A DNA stretch of 53,284 nt. It comes from Marinilabilia sp046483585. Lineage in GTDB: Bacteria > Bacteroidota > Bacteroidia > Bacteroidales > Marinilabiliaceae. Shown piece after piece: positions 35,354-43,893 of the stretch (its first letter is position 1; each line of letters starts with the position of its first letter). The position numbers were made by a program, and so were the translations under genes. The notes under the pieces were generated by a model. It had not been told where the DNA came from. It did no database searches and saw only the letters and a list, made by a program, of their open reading frames with translations. Location: positions 1 through 53,284 of the forward strand of contig JAWOCV010000174.1 in NCBI GenBank assembly GCA_046483585.1. The letters are read 5' to 3'.

Positions 35354-36874
35354 ATGATAAAACGGGTTTGTTTATTTTTTGTTTTTGTTTTCTTATTGGC
35401 GCCTGTTGGCCTATCGCAAGTGCTATCCATTGATTCTATCGAGGTTTCTGTTGTTGTCCCGGACTTGCATAACAGCCGGATTGTTGAGCAAAAGGATACG
35501 CTTTCAGAAGATTCCCGGACAGAACTTTTGAAGATTCTTCAGTGTGTGGATTCCATGTTTCCTGTAGAAAAGCATTTTTCTTCGGGGCGTGTGCGAATCA
35601 ATCTGGAAGATCATTACAACCGGCACGCGCGTTCTGTTATGTATCGCATCAGAACTTTGGATCATTTATTTCACGGAACCGGAAAAGATACAACTTCTTT
35701 CAATCCACATCTGATTGGCACCAATTGGCCTCCCCCCCGGGAATATAAGCCTTTTGCCCTGCGTTTAAAATATCGCACGCCGGAATACGGGGATGTTGAT
35801 GGTTATGATTTCCACCGGCAAGACACCACAGAAGAGTCTGATCGTTTTTTGAAAGATCCTTTCCGCGCCGATACTTTGATCGATTCCATTGATCAGTCTC
35901 CCATAAAGAAATCCATGGAGCGTTTACTTATAGAAGAACCGGCCCGGACCCAGGAAATATGGGACAGCATCCCTGACCCGCCTTCTTTGTCTTCAGACAG
36001 TGGTTTGTTTCAGAGACAGTCTGTTTTTGGGAGTTTTTCCCAACTGGGACACTGGGATTCTCCCGAGACAGATAAAAAACTTTTGAAAAAGCAGGTTAAA
36101 AAAGATCCCTGGGTTTATGGAGGCACTGAGAATATCCAGTTTTCCCAGGCCTATATGGATAACTGGACCAAAGGGGGCGAGAATAATATTGCTTTACTAA
36201 GTGATCTTCGCTTACATGCCCATTATAAACACAAAAATGTGGAATGGGAGAGTTACGGTATCCACAAGTTAGGGGTGCTCAATTCCGGGGATAAGAAAGC
36301 CAGAGTGAATGATGATCTTATTGAGTTAAACTCCAAATATGGGCTTAGTGCCAGTGAAAAATGGTTTTATAGTGGTCTTTTTAATTTTAAAACTCAATTT
36401 TTTAATGGTTATGAAAGGAGTGATGTCCAGAAAGAAAATCCCATTTCTGGTTTTATGGCCCCCGCTTATTTCACAATGGCTGCTGGGATGGACTATAAAG
36501 AAAAAGATTTTACCCTGATGTTGCTGCCTTTTTCTTCGAAAATGACAGCTGTGATGGATACGGCTAAAGTTGACCAAACCCGGTATAAGATCGATGAAGA
36601 CCGTAAAGTTGATTATATGGGCGGGGTTTCATTAGTGAATAATTTTCAGTGGGAGATATCCGAAGATTTTAATCTGGCTTCCAACCTGGATTTCTTTTTC
36701 GAATACATGAGAAAAGATAATCAGATTCAGGGCCAGTGGGAGTTGATTTTGGATATGAGGATTAGTATGTTTCTGAGTACAAGAATAGGTACATATCTGA
36801 GGTATTATAGCAACGAATCTGACAATCTTCAGTTTAAAGAGAACCTAAGTGTTTCGTTTAACTATCGGTTTTGA
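35354..36874 (+). CDS. DUF3078 outer-membrane-associated protein
   Basis: 506 residues from ATG 35354. Signal peptide (to about residue 22, ending VGLSQ), a variable 230-residue middle, then the DUF3078 core (about 250-506), beginning WVYGGTENIQFSQAYMDNW and consisting of beta-strands ending in SVSFNYRF, an outer-membrane barrel-type C-terminus. Function is unknown in the family; proteins of this kind in Bacteroidota are thought to be outer membrane. The first half (charged, repetitive strands with DTT/DS segments) is not in the domain and matches nothing I recognise. No operon partner. Confidence 0.85.
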   Translation: MIKRVCLFFVFVFLLAPVGLSQVLSIDSIEVSVVVPDLHNSRIVEQKDTLSEDSRTELLKILQCVDSMFPVEKHFSSGRVRINLEDHYNRHARSVMYRIRTLDHLFHGTGKDTTSFNPHLIGTNWPPPREYKPFALRLKYRTPEYGDVDGYDFHRQDTTEESDRFLKDPFRADTLIDSIDQSPIKKSMERLLIEEPARTQEIWDSIPDPPSLSSDSGLFQRQSVFGSFSQLGHWDSPETDKKLLKKQVKKDPWVYGGTENIQFSQAYMDNWTKGGENNIALLSDLRLHAHYKHKNVEWESYGIHKLGVLNSGDKKARVNDDLIELNSKYGLSASEKWFYSGLFNFKTQFFNGYERSDVQKENPISGFMAPAYFTMAAGMDYKEKDFTLMLLPFSSKMTAVMDTAKVDQTRYKIDEDRKVDYMGGVSLVNNFQWEISEDFNLASNLDFFFEYMRKDNQIQGQWELILDMRISMFLSTRIGTYLRYYSNESDNLQFKENLSVSFNYRF

Positions 36875-36970
36875 CATGAATGCCCTATTTGGTTTATATT
36901 CAATTTCTTACGGGCCTGATTTTTACTGAAGCTGTCGAAGTAGATGGTTGGTTCTTTTTTAAGGCGGCTT

Positions 36971-36999
36971 ATTGACTTCTTCGATCTTCGTTTCATAAA
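36971..36999 (+). repeat. Dispersed short repeat (third family), copy A
   Basis: ATTGACTTCTTCGATCTTCG followed by TTTCATAAA. Close relatives occur at 45532-45560 (same strand) and 47506-47534 (reverse strand). A looser match lies at 37185-37215. Confidence 0.5.
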
Positions 37000-37185
37000 T
37001 AACCCCTGTTGCTATCAGCGATTAAGATGATGATTTTACTTTAACTTTGTTTAACTGAGATTCCTGTTTACAGAAGGTAAAATGATATTACATTTGTAAT
37101 AAGAAAAACCGGATTTGATGTTATGAATTTGATCCGGAAACGAAGTCAGGAAAAGAACCATTATTTAAATTTAACATGATTGGTA

Positions 37186-37294
37186 TTGACTTCGGCACGA
37201 GCTTTGTTTATATTGAATTAAGTTTTCTCATAGTTTAGGGTTAGGTTTGGTTAATGGAGGGCCGTTCGTATTTTACGGGCGGCCCTCTTTTTGA
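37186..37294 (+). ncRNA. Candidate small RNA or isolated terminator unit
   Basis: TTGACT (37186) and TATATT (37209) sit 17 bp apart like a sigma70-type promoter, and GAGGGCCG / CGGCCCTC (37257-37287) with a T-run follows 43 bp later. A transcript of roughly 75 nt on the + strand, with no ORF, would fit. Bacteroidota normally use other promoter boxes, so it may simply be the distal terminator of the DUF3078 gene 380 bp upstream. Confidence 0.35.
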
Positions 37295-37297
37295 ATG

Positions 37298-38935
37298 TTA
37301 TTTCTGAAATGGTTGCACCATCAATGGATTGCCTTTGTATTTTGCTTTCCTGAAGGCTTTAACCAGTTCTTTTTCGTAATTCCCGTCGGCTTCGAAGATG
37401 GTATGTTTGTTTTGTATATCGATCCTTCCGATCTTAATTTTGTGATCGGGCGTATGCCTGTTAATAATATTAATCAGGAGGTCCGGCCTCAGGTCATTTT
37501 TGACACCAAGGTTGATGGAGAATCGTGAAAAACGCTGTCCTTTGCGTCCGTTTTTTTGACCTATCTTTTCTTTCTGACGTAGGGTTCTGTCTTTTCCCGG
37601 CCGGGTATTGCTCAGGATGTTGAGATCCGGAGAGTTTTTATACTCGTTATGTACCCGCGAAAATTCTTTTGACATGATCTTTTTCAAAAGTTCTTCTTTG
37701 CTCAAGTGCCCCAGTTTTTCAGCAATAAGTTTTTCGAAATCTTCCTCTGCAAAGTTTTCGGGCTCGTATTCTGCCATTGCATCAAGGTAGTTCGAAACCC
37801 TTTTGCTGAAGACATCATGACCGGCGGGGACCATTTCTCTTGTAAGCTTTTTATTGATCTGCTTTTCCAGCATTTTGATCTTTCTTTGTTCACCCGGCGA
37901 AATGATGGCCATAGAGATTCCTGATTTTCCTGCCCTTCCTGTTCTTCCACTGCGGTGGACATAGTTTTCCGGATCGTCGGGAATGTGGAAATGGATAACG
38001 TGAGTAAGGTCGGTGACATCAAGTCCTCTTGCCGCTACATCGGTTGCTACGAGCAATTGCAGGTGTCTTTTGCGGAAACGTCCCATAACCTGGTCGCGTT
38101 GTCCCTGGGAAAGATCTCCGTGAATGGAATCGGCATTGTAGCCGTCGGCGATGAGTTTGTCGGCAATGTCTTTTGTTTCCTGGCGTGTTCTGCAAAAAAC
38201 AAGACTGTAAATGTCGGGATGCATGTCGGCATATCGCCTTAAAGCCTGGTAAGTTGTAGCCGGTGAGGTGACCATGTAACGGTGTTCAATATTCTCTGCA
38301 GTTTTGTTTTTGGCCGTGACACTGATCTTGTGCGGGGTATTCATATACCGTCCTGTGAGGGAGGCAATGTCGGGAGGCATTGTTGCCGAGAAAAGGAGTG
38401 TTTGCTTCATGGCAGGGGTTTGCGCCAGTATGGCGTCCATCTCATCCTTGAAGCCCATTTTGAGCATTTCGTCTGCCTCGTCAAGAACCAAAAAACTGAC
38501 CGATGACAGGTCCAGCTTGTTCCGGTTGATAAGGTCGTTGACACGTCCCGGTGTCCCGACAACGATGTGACAACCTTTTTTCAGTGCACCGAGTTGCTTG
38601 TATATGGGTTCTCCACCATAAACCGCTACAGTTGAAAAGGGAAGATGTTTGCTAAAACGTTCAATGTCACTTGTGATCTGGAGACATAGTTCACGTGTAG
38701 GACATAGAACGATGCTTTGAATTTCTTTACGGTCCTGGTCTGTTTTGTTGAGTACCGGGAGTCCGAAGGCTGCTGTTTTACCGGTTCCGGTCTGTGCAAG
38801 GGCGACAAGATCGTTGCTGGAGTCCAGTATGTAAGGGATGGTTTCGGCCTGAATGGGCGTTGGAATTTTGAATTCCATTTCCTCAAGCGACTTGAGAAGT
38901 TCGGGGCACAACCCCATTTCATCAAATGTTTGCAT
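37298..38935 (-). CDS. deaD: DEAD-box ATP-dependent RNA helicase with C-terminal RNA-binding domain
   Basis: 545 residues. N-terminal helicase core: Q motif region, Walker A AQTGTGKTA near 49, DEAD near 152 (VLDEADEM), SAT near 184, then the second core domain with ARGLD and HRSGRTGRAGKSG (about 290-330). The C-terminal region (about 440-545) is basic (RQKEKIGQKNGRKGQRFS) and ends in a DbpA-type RRM-like fold. Such DeaD/CsdA-type helicases remodel ribosomal RNA and mRNA, especially in the cold. The upstream leader is unusually long (about 400 nt). Symbol assigned by type; it could equally be called by another DEAD-box name. Confidence 0.92.
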   Translation of the reverse strand: MQTFDEMGLCPELLKSLEEMEFKIPTPIQAETIPYILDSSNDLVALAQTGTGKTAAFGLPVLNKTDQDRKEIQSIVLCPTRELCLQITSDIERFSKHLPFSTVAVYGGEPIYKQLGALKKGCHIVVGTPGRVNDLINRNKLDLSSVSFLVLDEADEMLKMGFKDEMDAILAQTPAMKQTLLFSATMPPDIASLTGRYMNTPHKISVTAKNKTAENIEHRYMVTSPATTYQALRRYADMHPDIYSLVFCRTRQETKDIADKLIADGYNADSIHGDLSQGQRDQVMGRFRKRHLQLLVATDVAARGLDVTDLTHVIHFHIPDDPENYVHRSGRTGRAGKSGISMAIISPGEQRKIKMLEKQINKKLTREMVPAGHDVFSKRVSNYLDAMAEYEPENFAEEDFEKLIAEKLGHLSKEELLKKIMSKEFSRVHNEYKNSPDLNILSNTRPGKDRTLRQKEKIGQKNGRKGQRFSRFSINLGVKNDLRPDLLINIINRHTPDHKIKIGRIDIQNKHTIFEADGNYEKELVKAFRKAKYKGNPLMVQPFQK

Positions 38936-39343
38936 GTGTTTAATTTAAGATTTTTGCGGCCTTTATTCCCGGCCGAAGATCAGCAAGGAGAAACGAACAG
39001 GCCTTTTTAATAATATGTCGAAAACAGAGAGGGAAAAGCCTCATTGTTTTGAAAATACAGAACATTAACATCCGCCCTGGCAAATCACATATTGCCCGCA
39101 GATGATCAAGTTTCCGATCGTCTTGTAAAGTTTCTTCAGGGAATGCAGATTGATTGAGCAGCCAAAAAAGAAACGTGGTTCCCGTGTTGAGTCTCACGTT
39201 GTCGTAACCATCGCCATCTTTTCTGGTTGTTTGAACGTGAAGTTTCTCAAAATAGTAATTCTGGAGCGTTCGTGGAAAAGAAAAATTCCCTTGCACTCTC
39301 AGAAACGCGCCTTTATTGATCGGGCACGTTTTTTATTGCGGTG
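38936..39343 (-). promoter_or_regulatory. Long 5' leader of the DEAD-box helicase
   Basis: The nearest exact -7 box on this strand (39344-39351) would place the start near 39337, giving a leader of about 400 nt before ATG 38935. A 118-codon frame in it (38940-39296, minus) has no recognisable domain. Long leaders are a feature of cold-shock helicase genes in other bacteria; this is inference. Confidence 0.4.
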
Positions 39344-39351
39344 CAAATGTA
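39344..39351 (-). promoter_or_regulatory. -7 box of the helicase gene
   Basis: TACATTTG on the minus strand, exact TAnnTTTG, followed by CACCG, the same flank as the tRNA-Pro promoter. No clear -33 element. Confidence 0.5.
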
Positions 39352-39767
39352 AGTGGTTTATCGGGATATATGGCAGAAGGATCATTAAATTAATGAAAAT
39401 TAACCTTGCTTTTGGGTGTTTGATTAAAATACATGCAACTTTAAGCCTGAGCCTCACTCTGGAAGGAACCATTGTGAAGGACCATATCCTATAAAATGTG
39501 TTTTATTGAAAATGAAGTTTTTGCAAACAAATTCATTCCCTCTGAAACAGGTTCCATAATTCCCCGAAACAACGTTGACCAAAAAGAGGATGAGAGATCT
39601 TCTTTTGAGAACTTCCCTGCCCCCAAACGGGCCCTGACTGCAAAAGGCCTTTCCGGAGCCGATCCGGGAGGACTTTCATTTCATTGAAAAACAATTATCT
39701 GCCGGTTACTCTTAGAATTTTCTTCAAAAAATTAGGGTTCATAAATGAACGTTTCTGTGAAAAAAAC
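39352..39767. other. Gene-free divergent region between helicase and xylR
   Basis: About 415 bp between the two promoters. A 63-codon frame at 39496-39687 (+) is present but looks random. I see no hairpin or repeat-family copy. Confidence 0.45.
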
Positions 39768-39775
39768 TATATTTG
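39768..39775 (+). promoter_or_regulatory. -7 box of xylR
   Basis: TATATTTG, exact TAnnTTTG, 23 bp before ATG 39799. This makes the in-frame ATG 39745 upstream of transcription start, so it is not used. Confidence 0.65.
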
Positions 39776-39798
39776 TACTTTCCACATACCAGAACAGA

Positions 39799-40812
39799 AT
39801 GGCTGAAACAAATGAAAATAAGGGGTTTAGGTTCCTGATCGACAGCACTTCGGATGTGCCGAAGTTTCGCCAGTTGGTCGAGTCGGTGAACAACGCCATC
39901 TCTGACAAACGGTTGAGTATAGGGGATCATTTGCCCTCGGTGAACCATGTTTGTCGGGAATATAAACTTTCACGTGATACGGTTTTTAAGGCTTATTCGA
40001 TTCTGAAAGACCAGGGTGTCATCGATTCGGTCCCCAATAAGGGGTATTTTATTGCAAGAGAGATTCGGAGAGTTTTTCTTTTTCTGGATACATTCAAAGC
40101 CTATAAAGAAGTCCTTTATGATTCTTTTATTAAAAATCTACCGGATAATGTCATTGCTGATGTGCACTTTCATCATTACAAACCCGATGTTTTTCGTAAA
40201 CAAATAGAGGAGAGTATAGGGAAATATGCCAAGTATGTGGTCATGCCTTTTGATCATCCTTCCATGGAGGAGACACTTGGGTTACTGCCCGAGGATAAAT
40301 TGTTACTGATCGACTGGAAGATTTATGCTACTGAGACCAGTAACGTGTTGTATCAGGATTTCGGCGAACCCGTTTTGGATGAATTGGAAAAAACACTTCA
40401 TCTTGTCCGTAAATATGATCGCATGGTGTTCGTTTATCCGGAGTATACCAATCATCCTTACGATTCCGTTGAATACTTCAAAAAGTTTTGCCGGAAGCAC
40501 CATATTAGGTATGAGGTTTTGAAAGACAGCAGTCAGTTTGAAGTTCAAAAAGGTGTTGCGTATATTAGCGTGAGTGACCGGATCCTTGGCCGTTTTTTGG
40601 AGCAAACCAGAGAAAAAGGTCTTGAACCCGGGGAGGATGTAGGATTTATTTCTTACAACGAAACACCTATGAAAAAATTTATTTATAAGGGCATTACGGT
40701 CTTGTCGACCGATTTTAGAATGTTAGGACAAAAAGCTGCGGAATTTGTCGCCAATGATGTCCCGATGAAAATCTGTGTTCCAACAACAATACGGGTAAGG
40801 GAATCTCTTTGA
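39799..40812 (+). CDS. xylR: GntR-type regulator with sugar-binding domain (xylose regulator)
   Basis: 337 residues from ATG 39799. N-terminal GntR winged helix (about 15-85; LPSVNHVCREYKLSRDTVFKAYS), then a LacI/periplasmic-binding-like effector domain (about 95-337) of the type used by Bacteroidota arabinose and xylose regulators. It lies 56 bp upstream of xylB, same strand, so it is the probable xylose-responsive repressor of the operon. Symbol from context and similarity of architecture; the effector is inferred. Confidence 0.85.
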   Translation: MAETNENKGFRFLIDSTSDVPKFRQLVESVNNAISDKRLSIGDHLPSVNHVCREYKLSRDTVFKAYSILKDQGVIDSVPNKGYFIAREIRRVFLFLDTFKAYKEVLYDSFIKNLPDNVIADVHFHHYKPDVFRKQIEESIGKYAKYVVMPFDHPSMEETLGLLPEDKLLLIDWKIYATETSNVLYQDFGEPVLDELEKTLHLVRKYDRMVFVYPEYTNHPYDSVEYFKKFCRKHHIRYEVLKDSSQFEVQKGVAYISVSDRILGRFLEQTREKGLEPGEDVGFISYNETPMKKFIYKGITVLSTDFRMLGQKAAEFVANDVPMKICVPTTIRVRESL

Positions 40813-40868
40813 GATCACTGCCCAAATATATAATATTTTTCAACTAACCAGAACAGAACAGAGTAAAG

Positions 40869-42353
40869 ATGAATTACACATTAGGCTTTGACATAGGCAG
40901 TTCCTCGGTGAAGGTGAATCTGCTTAACATTGATAAAGGAACAAGTATTGGTTCGGCCTTTTTCCCAAAGACAGAAATGCCAATCTCGGCTCCTCATCCC
41001 GATTGGGCAGAGCAATCTCCCGAAGAGTGGTGGGAGAACCTGAAACAAGCCCTGAAAGAAGTGCTGAACAATACTAACGTTCAATCCACGGAAATTAAGG
41101 CCATTGGTATCACTTATCAGATGCATGGTTTAGTGGCTTTGGATAAGCAGGGGAAGGTTGTCCGGCCATCTATCATTTGGTGTGACAGCCGTGCCGTTCC
41201 ATATGGGCGGGAAGCGTTCAGTAAATTGGGTGAAAAATGGTCGCTCGATCATTTGCTCAATTCGCCGGGCAATTTTACGGCCGCCAAACTTAAATGGGTC
41301 AAGGATAATGAACCTGATACATTCGCACGAATCGATAAGATCATGTTGCCGGGGGATTATATTGCTTACCGGTTGACCGGAGAAAAGAATACAACGCTTT
41401 CAGGTCTTTCGGAAGGCATTTTCCTGGACTTTCAGAAAGATGAAGTCTCACAGGAGCTTCTGGATCATTTTGGTTTCTCCGGGGATCTCCTTCCACCGCA
41501 GGTTGACACCTTTTCCGACCAGGGAGGACTGCTTCCGGATATTGCTGAAGAACTGGGACTTGAAGCAGGTATTCCTGTGGCGTACAGGGCGGGGGATCAA
41601 CCCAATAATGCTTTTTCATTGAATGTGCTTGAACCCGGTGAAGTAGCCGCTACTGCCGGTACTTCAGGGGTTGTTTACGGGGTGAGCGATCAATTGGCGC
41701 CAGATCCCCGCTCGCGCGTCAATACTTTTGCCCATGTTAACCATACACGTGAACAACGTCGCCTCGGAATTTTGCTTTGTATTAACGGGACCGGAATACT
41801 GAATGCCTGGTTGCGGCAAAATACGGCAAAAGACCTGGATTATGATGCAATAAACGAATTGGCGATGAAGGCATCAACCGGCTCAGAAGGGCTCAGGATT
41901 TTCCCTTTTGGAAACGGAGCCGAACGCGTTCTTGAGGATGCCAACCCGGGAGCCGGGATGTCCGGCTTGAATTTTAATATTCATAATCAAAGTCACCTCT
42001 TAAGAGCCGGGCAGGAAGGCATTGCCTTTAGTTTCCGTTATGGGATGGACATCATGCAGAATATGGGCGTTAATACCAAGGTGATTCGCGCAGGTAAAGC
42101 CAATATGTTTCTTAGCCCCCTATTTCGCCAGACACTTGCCAATCTTGCCGATTCTTCCATCGAACTTTATGATACCGATGGTTCCCTTGGTGCTGCGAGA
42201 GGGGCGGCTGTAGGTGCCGGGATCTGGAACAATCCGGCAGAAGCCTTTGATAATCTGGAAAAACTGGAAACCATTGTTCCCGATAACGAGAAAGATGCCG
42301 TCTGTGAACATTATGAAGACTGGAAACAGCAATTGTACAAACTTTTAAAATAG
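40869..42353 (+). CDS. xylB: Xylulokinase
   Basis: 494 residues, FGGY sugar-kinase fold. Phosphorylates D-xylulose to xylulose-5-phosphate. N-terminal GFDIGSSSVKVNLLN phosphate loop, substrate region TYQMHGLVALD and WCDSRA near 100, catalytic-Asp segment YRAGDQPNNAF near 239, and the ATP-binding ATAGTSGVVYGV near 260. It precedes xylA by 6 bp, so the kinase and isomerase are translated from one message. Confidence 0.96.
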   Translation: MNYTLGFDIGSSSVKVNLLNIDKGTSIGSAFFPKTEMPISAPHPDWAEQSPEEWWENLKQALKEVLNNTNVQSTEIKAIGITYQMHGLVALDKQGKVVRPSIIWCDSRAVPYGREAFSKLGEKWSLDHLLNSPGNFTAAKLKWVKDNEPDTFARIDKIMLPGDYIAYRLTGEKNTTLSGLSEGIFLDFQKDEVSQELLDHFGFSGDLLPPQVDTFSDQGGLLPDIAEELGLEAGIPVAYRAGDQPNNAFSLNVLEPGEVAATAGTSGVVYGVSDQLAPDPRSRVNTFAHVNHTREQRRLGILLCINGTGILNAWLRQNTAKDLDYDAINELAMKASTGSEGLRIFPFGNGAERVLEDANPGAGMSGLNFNIHNQSHLLRAGQEGIAFSFRYGMDIMQNMGVNTKVIRAGKANMFLSPLFRQTLANLADSSIELYDTDGSLGAARGAAVGAGIWNNPAEAFDNLEKLETIVPDNEKDAVCEHYEDWKQQLYKLLK

Positions 42354-42359
42354 TAAACA

Positions 42360-43685
42360 ATGGATGTATTAATCGGAAAAAAGGAATATTTTCCCAGTGT
42401 GGGGAAAATTAAATTTGAAGGACCAGAATCTAAAAATCCGTTTGCCTTTAGATGGTACAACGAAGATGAAGTGGTTGGCGGAAAGACCATGAAAGAACAT
42501 TTCCGGTTTGCCATGTCGTACTGGCATTCTTTAACCGGTGCAGGTGGGGACCCATTTGGACCAGGCACAAAAGAATTCCATTGGGATAATGCCGCGGATA
42601 CTATGGAGCGTAACAAGAATCGCATGGATGCCGCATTTGAATTTATGACCAAGATCGGGATGCCTTTCTGGTGTTTCCATGATATTGACGTGGCAGAAGA
42701 TGGTCCCGTTGGAGAAATCGAAGAGCGTTTGCAAAAAATGGTGGAATATGCCAAAGAGAAGCAAAAGGCCACCGGCATAAAACTTTTGTGGGGCACAGCC
42801 AATGTGTTCAGCAACCCCCGTTATATGAACGGAGCAGGGACCAACCCTGATTTCGATGTTGTGGCCCATGCAGGTACTCAGATAAAAAACGCCATTGATG
42901 CGACCATCGAACTTGGCGGTGAGAATTACGTTTTCTGGGGTGGCCGGGAAGGTTACATGTCATTGCTCAATACCAAAACAAAGCGGGAAAAGGATCATTT
43001 GGCACAGCTTCTGACGATGGCTCGTGATTATGGCCGTAAAAACGGATTTAAGGGAACTTTCCTCATTGAGCCCAAACCAATGGAACCGACCAAGCACCAG
43101 TATGATTTCGATGCTGAAACAGTCATTGGTTTCCTGCGTCACTACGGTCTTGATAAGGATTTCAAACTGAATATTGAGGTGAACCATGCTACCCTGGCCC
43201 AGCATACATTTCAGCATGAGCTGGAGATGGCCGCCAATGCAGGTCTTCTTGGTAGTATTGATGCCAACCGTGGAGATTATCAGAACGGATGGGACACGGA
43301 TCAGTTTCCCATTAATATTTACGAAACGGTAGAGGCCATGCTGGTTATTCTTGAAGCCGGCGGTTTTACAACCGGCGGGGTTAATTTTGATGCCAAATTA
43401 CGCCGAAATTCTACCGATCGCGAAGATCTTTTTATTGCTCACATCGCTGCCATGGATGTTTTTGCGCGTGCATTGAAATCGGCTCATCAGATATTGAATA
43501 AGTCGGATTACAAGAAGATGCGTGACGAGCGTTATGCTTCCTTCGATAGCGGAAAGGGAAAAGAGTTTGAGAATGGAAAACTCTCCCTGGAAGATCTTCG
43601 GAAAATTGCTCTTGAAAAAGGTGAGCCTGCTCAAATCAGTGGCAAACAAGAGTTGTATGAAGCACTGTTGAATTTATATATTTAA
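42360..43685 (+). CDS. xylA: Xylose isomerase, class II
   Basis: 441 residues, TIM-barrel enzyme that interconverts D-xylose and D-xylulose with two divalent metals. Recognisable blocks: WCFHDIDVAEDG (catalytic His near 103), FWGGREGY, LIEPKPMEPTKHQYD, and GGVNFDAKLRRNSTD near the C-terminus. The length and the long N-terminus place it with the Bacteroides/Gram-positive class II isomerases. It is the second enzyme of the xylose operon and directly feeds xylB. Confidence 0.97.
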   Translation: MDVLIGKKEYFPSVGKIKFEGPESKNPFAFRWYNEDEVVGGKTMKEHFRFAMSYWHSLTGAGGDPFGPGTKEFHWDNAADTMERNKNRMDAAFEFMTKIGMPFWCFHDIDVAEDGPVGEIEERLQKMVEYAKEKQKATGIKLLWGTANVFSNPRYMNGAGTNPDFDVVAHAGTQIKNAIDATIELGGENYVFWGGREGYMSLLNTKTKREKDHLAQLLTMARDYGRKNGFKGTFLIEPKPMEPTKHQYDFDAETVIGFLRHYGLDKDFKLNIEVNHATLAQHTFQHELEMAANAGLLGSIDANRGDYQNGWDTDQFPINIYETVEAMLVILEAGGFTTGGVNFDAKLRRNSTDREDLFIAHIAAMDVFARALKSAHQILNKSDYKKMRDERYASFDSGKGKEFENGKLSLEDLRKIALEKGEPAQISGKQELYEALLNLYI

Positions 43686-43712
43686 TTTAGCTTGGTTTTC
43701 CAGAAAAGAAGC

Positions 43713-43756
43713 GGAGGTGACTGTTTTGTCGAATATTGTCTGTCACCTCCCTTTTC
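43713..43756 (+). terminator. Hairpin between xylA and the transporter gene
   Basis: Perfect stem GGAGGTGAC / GTCACCTCC with a 20-base loop and a short weak T-run (CTTTTC). It probably reduces read-through or protects the xylBA message; the transporter gene may be partly uncoupled. Confidence 0.6.
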
Positions 43757-43893
43757 TTTGGTGAATCTGGTAAATTGTGACAGAAAAGAGAACAGTTTGT
43801 TTAGATTAGCGTTTTTGTGTGACAGAAAATTTACCGGACGGGTGTTTTTGTCATTAAATCTACGATATGAATTTTATTAAAATCTCTGTTTAA

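Noticed and set aside
38940..39296. 118-codon minus frame upstream of the helicase
   Set aside because: No recognisable domain or start context; better explained as the helicase leader.
39496..39687. 63-codon + frame in the helicase-xylR gap
   Set aside because: No motif, no promoter, no neighbour link.
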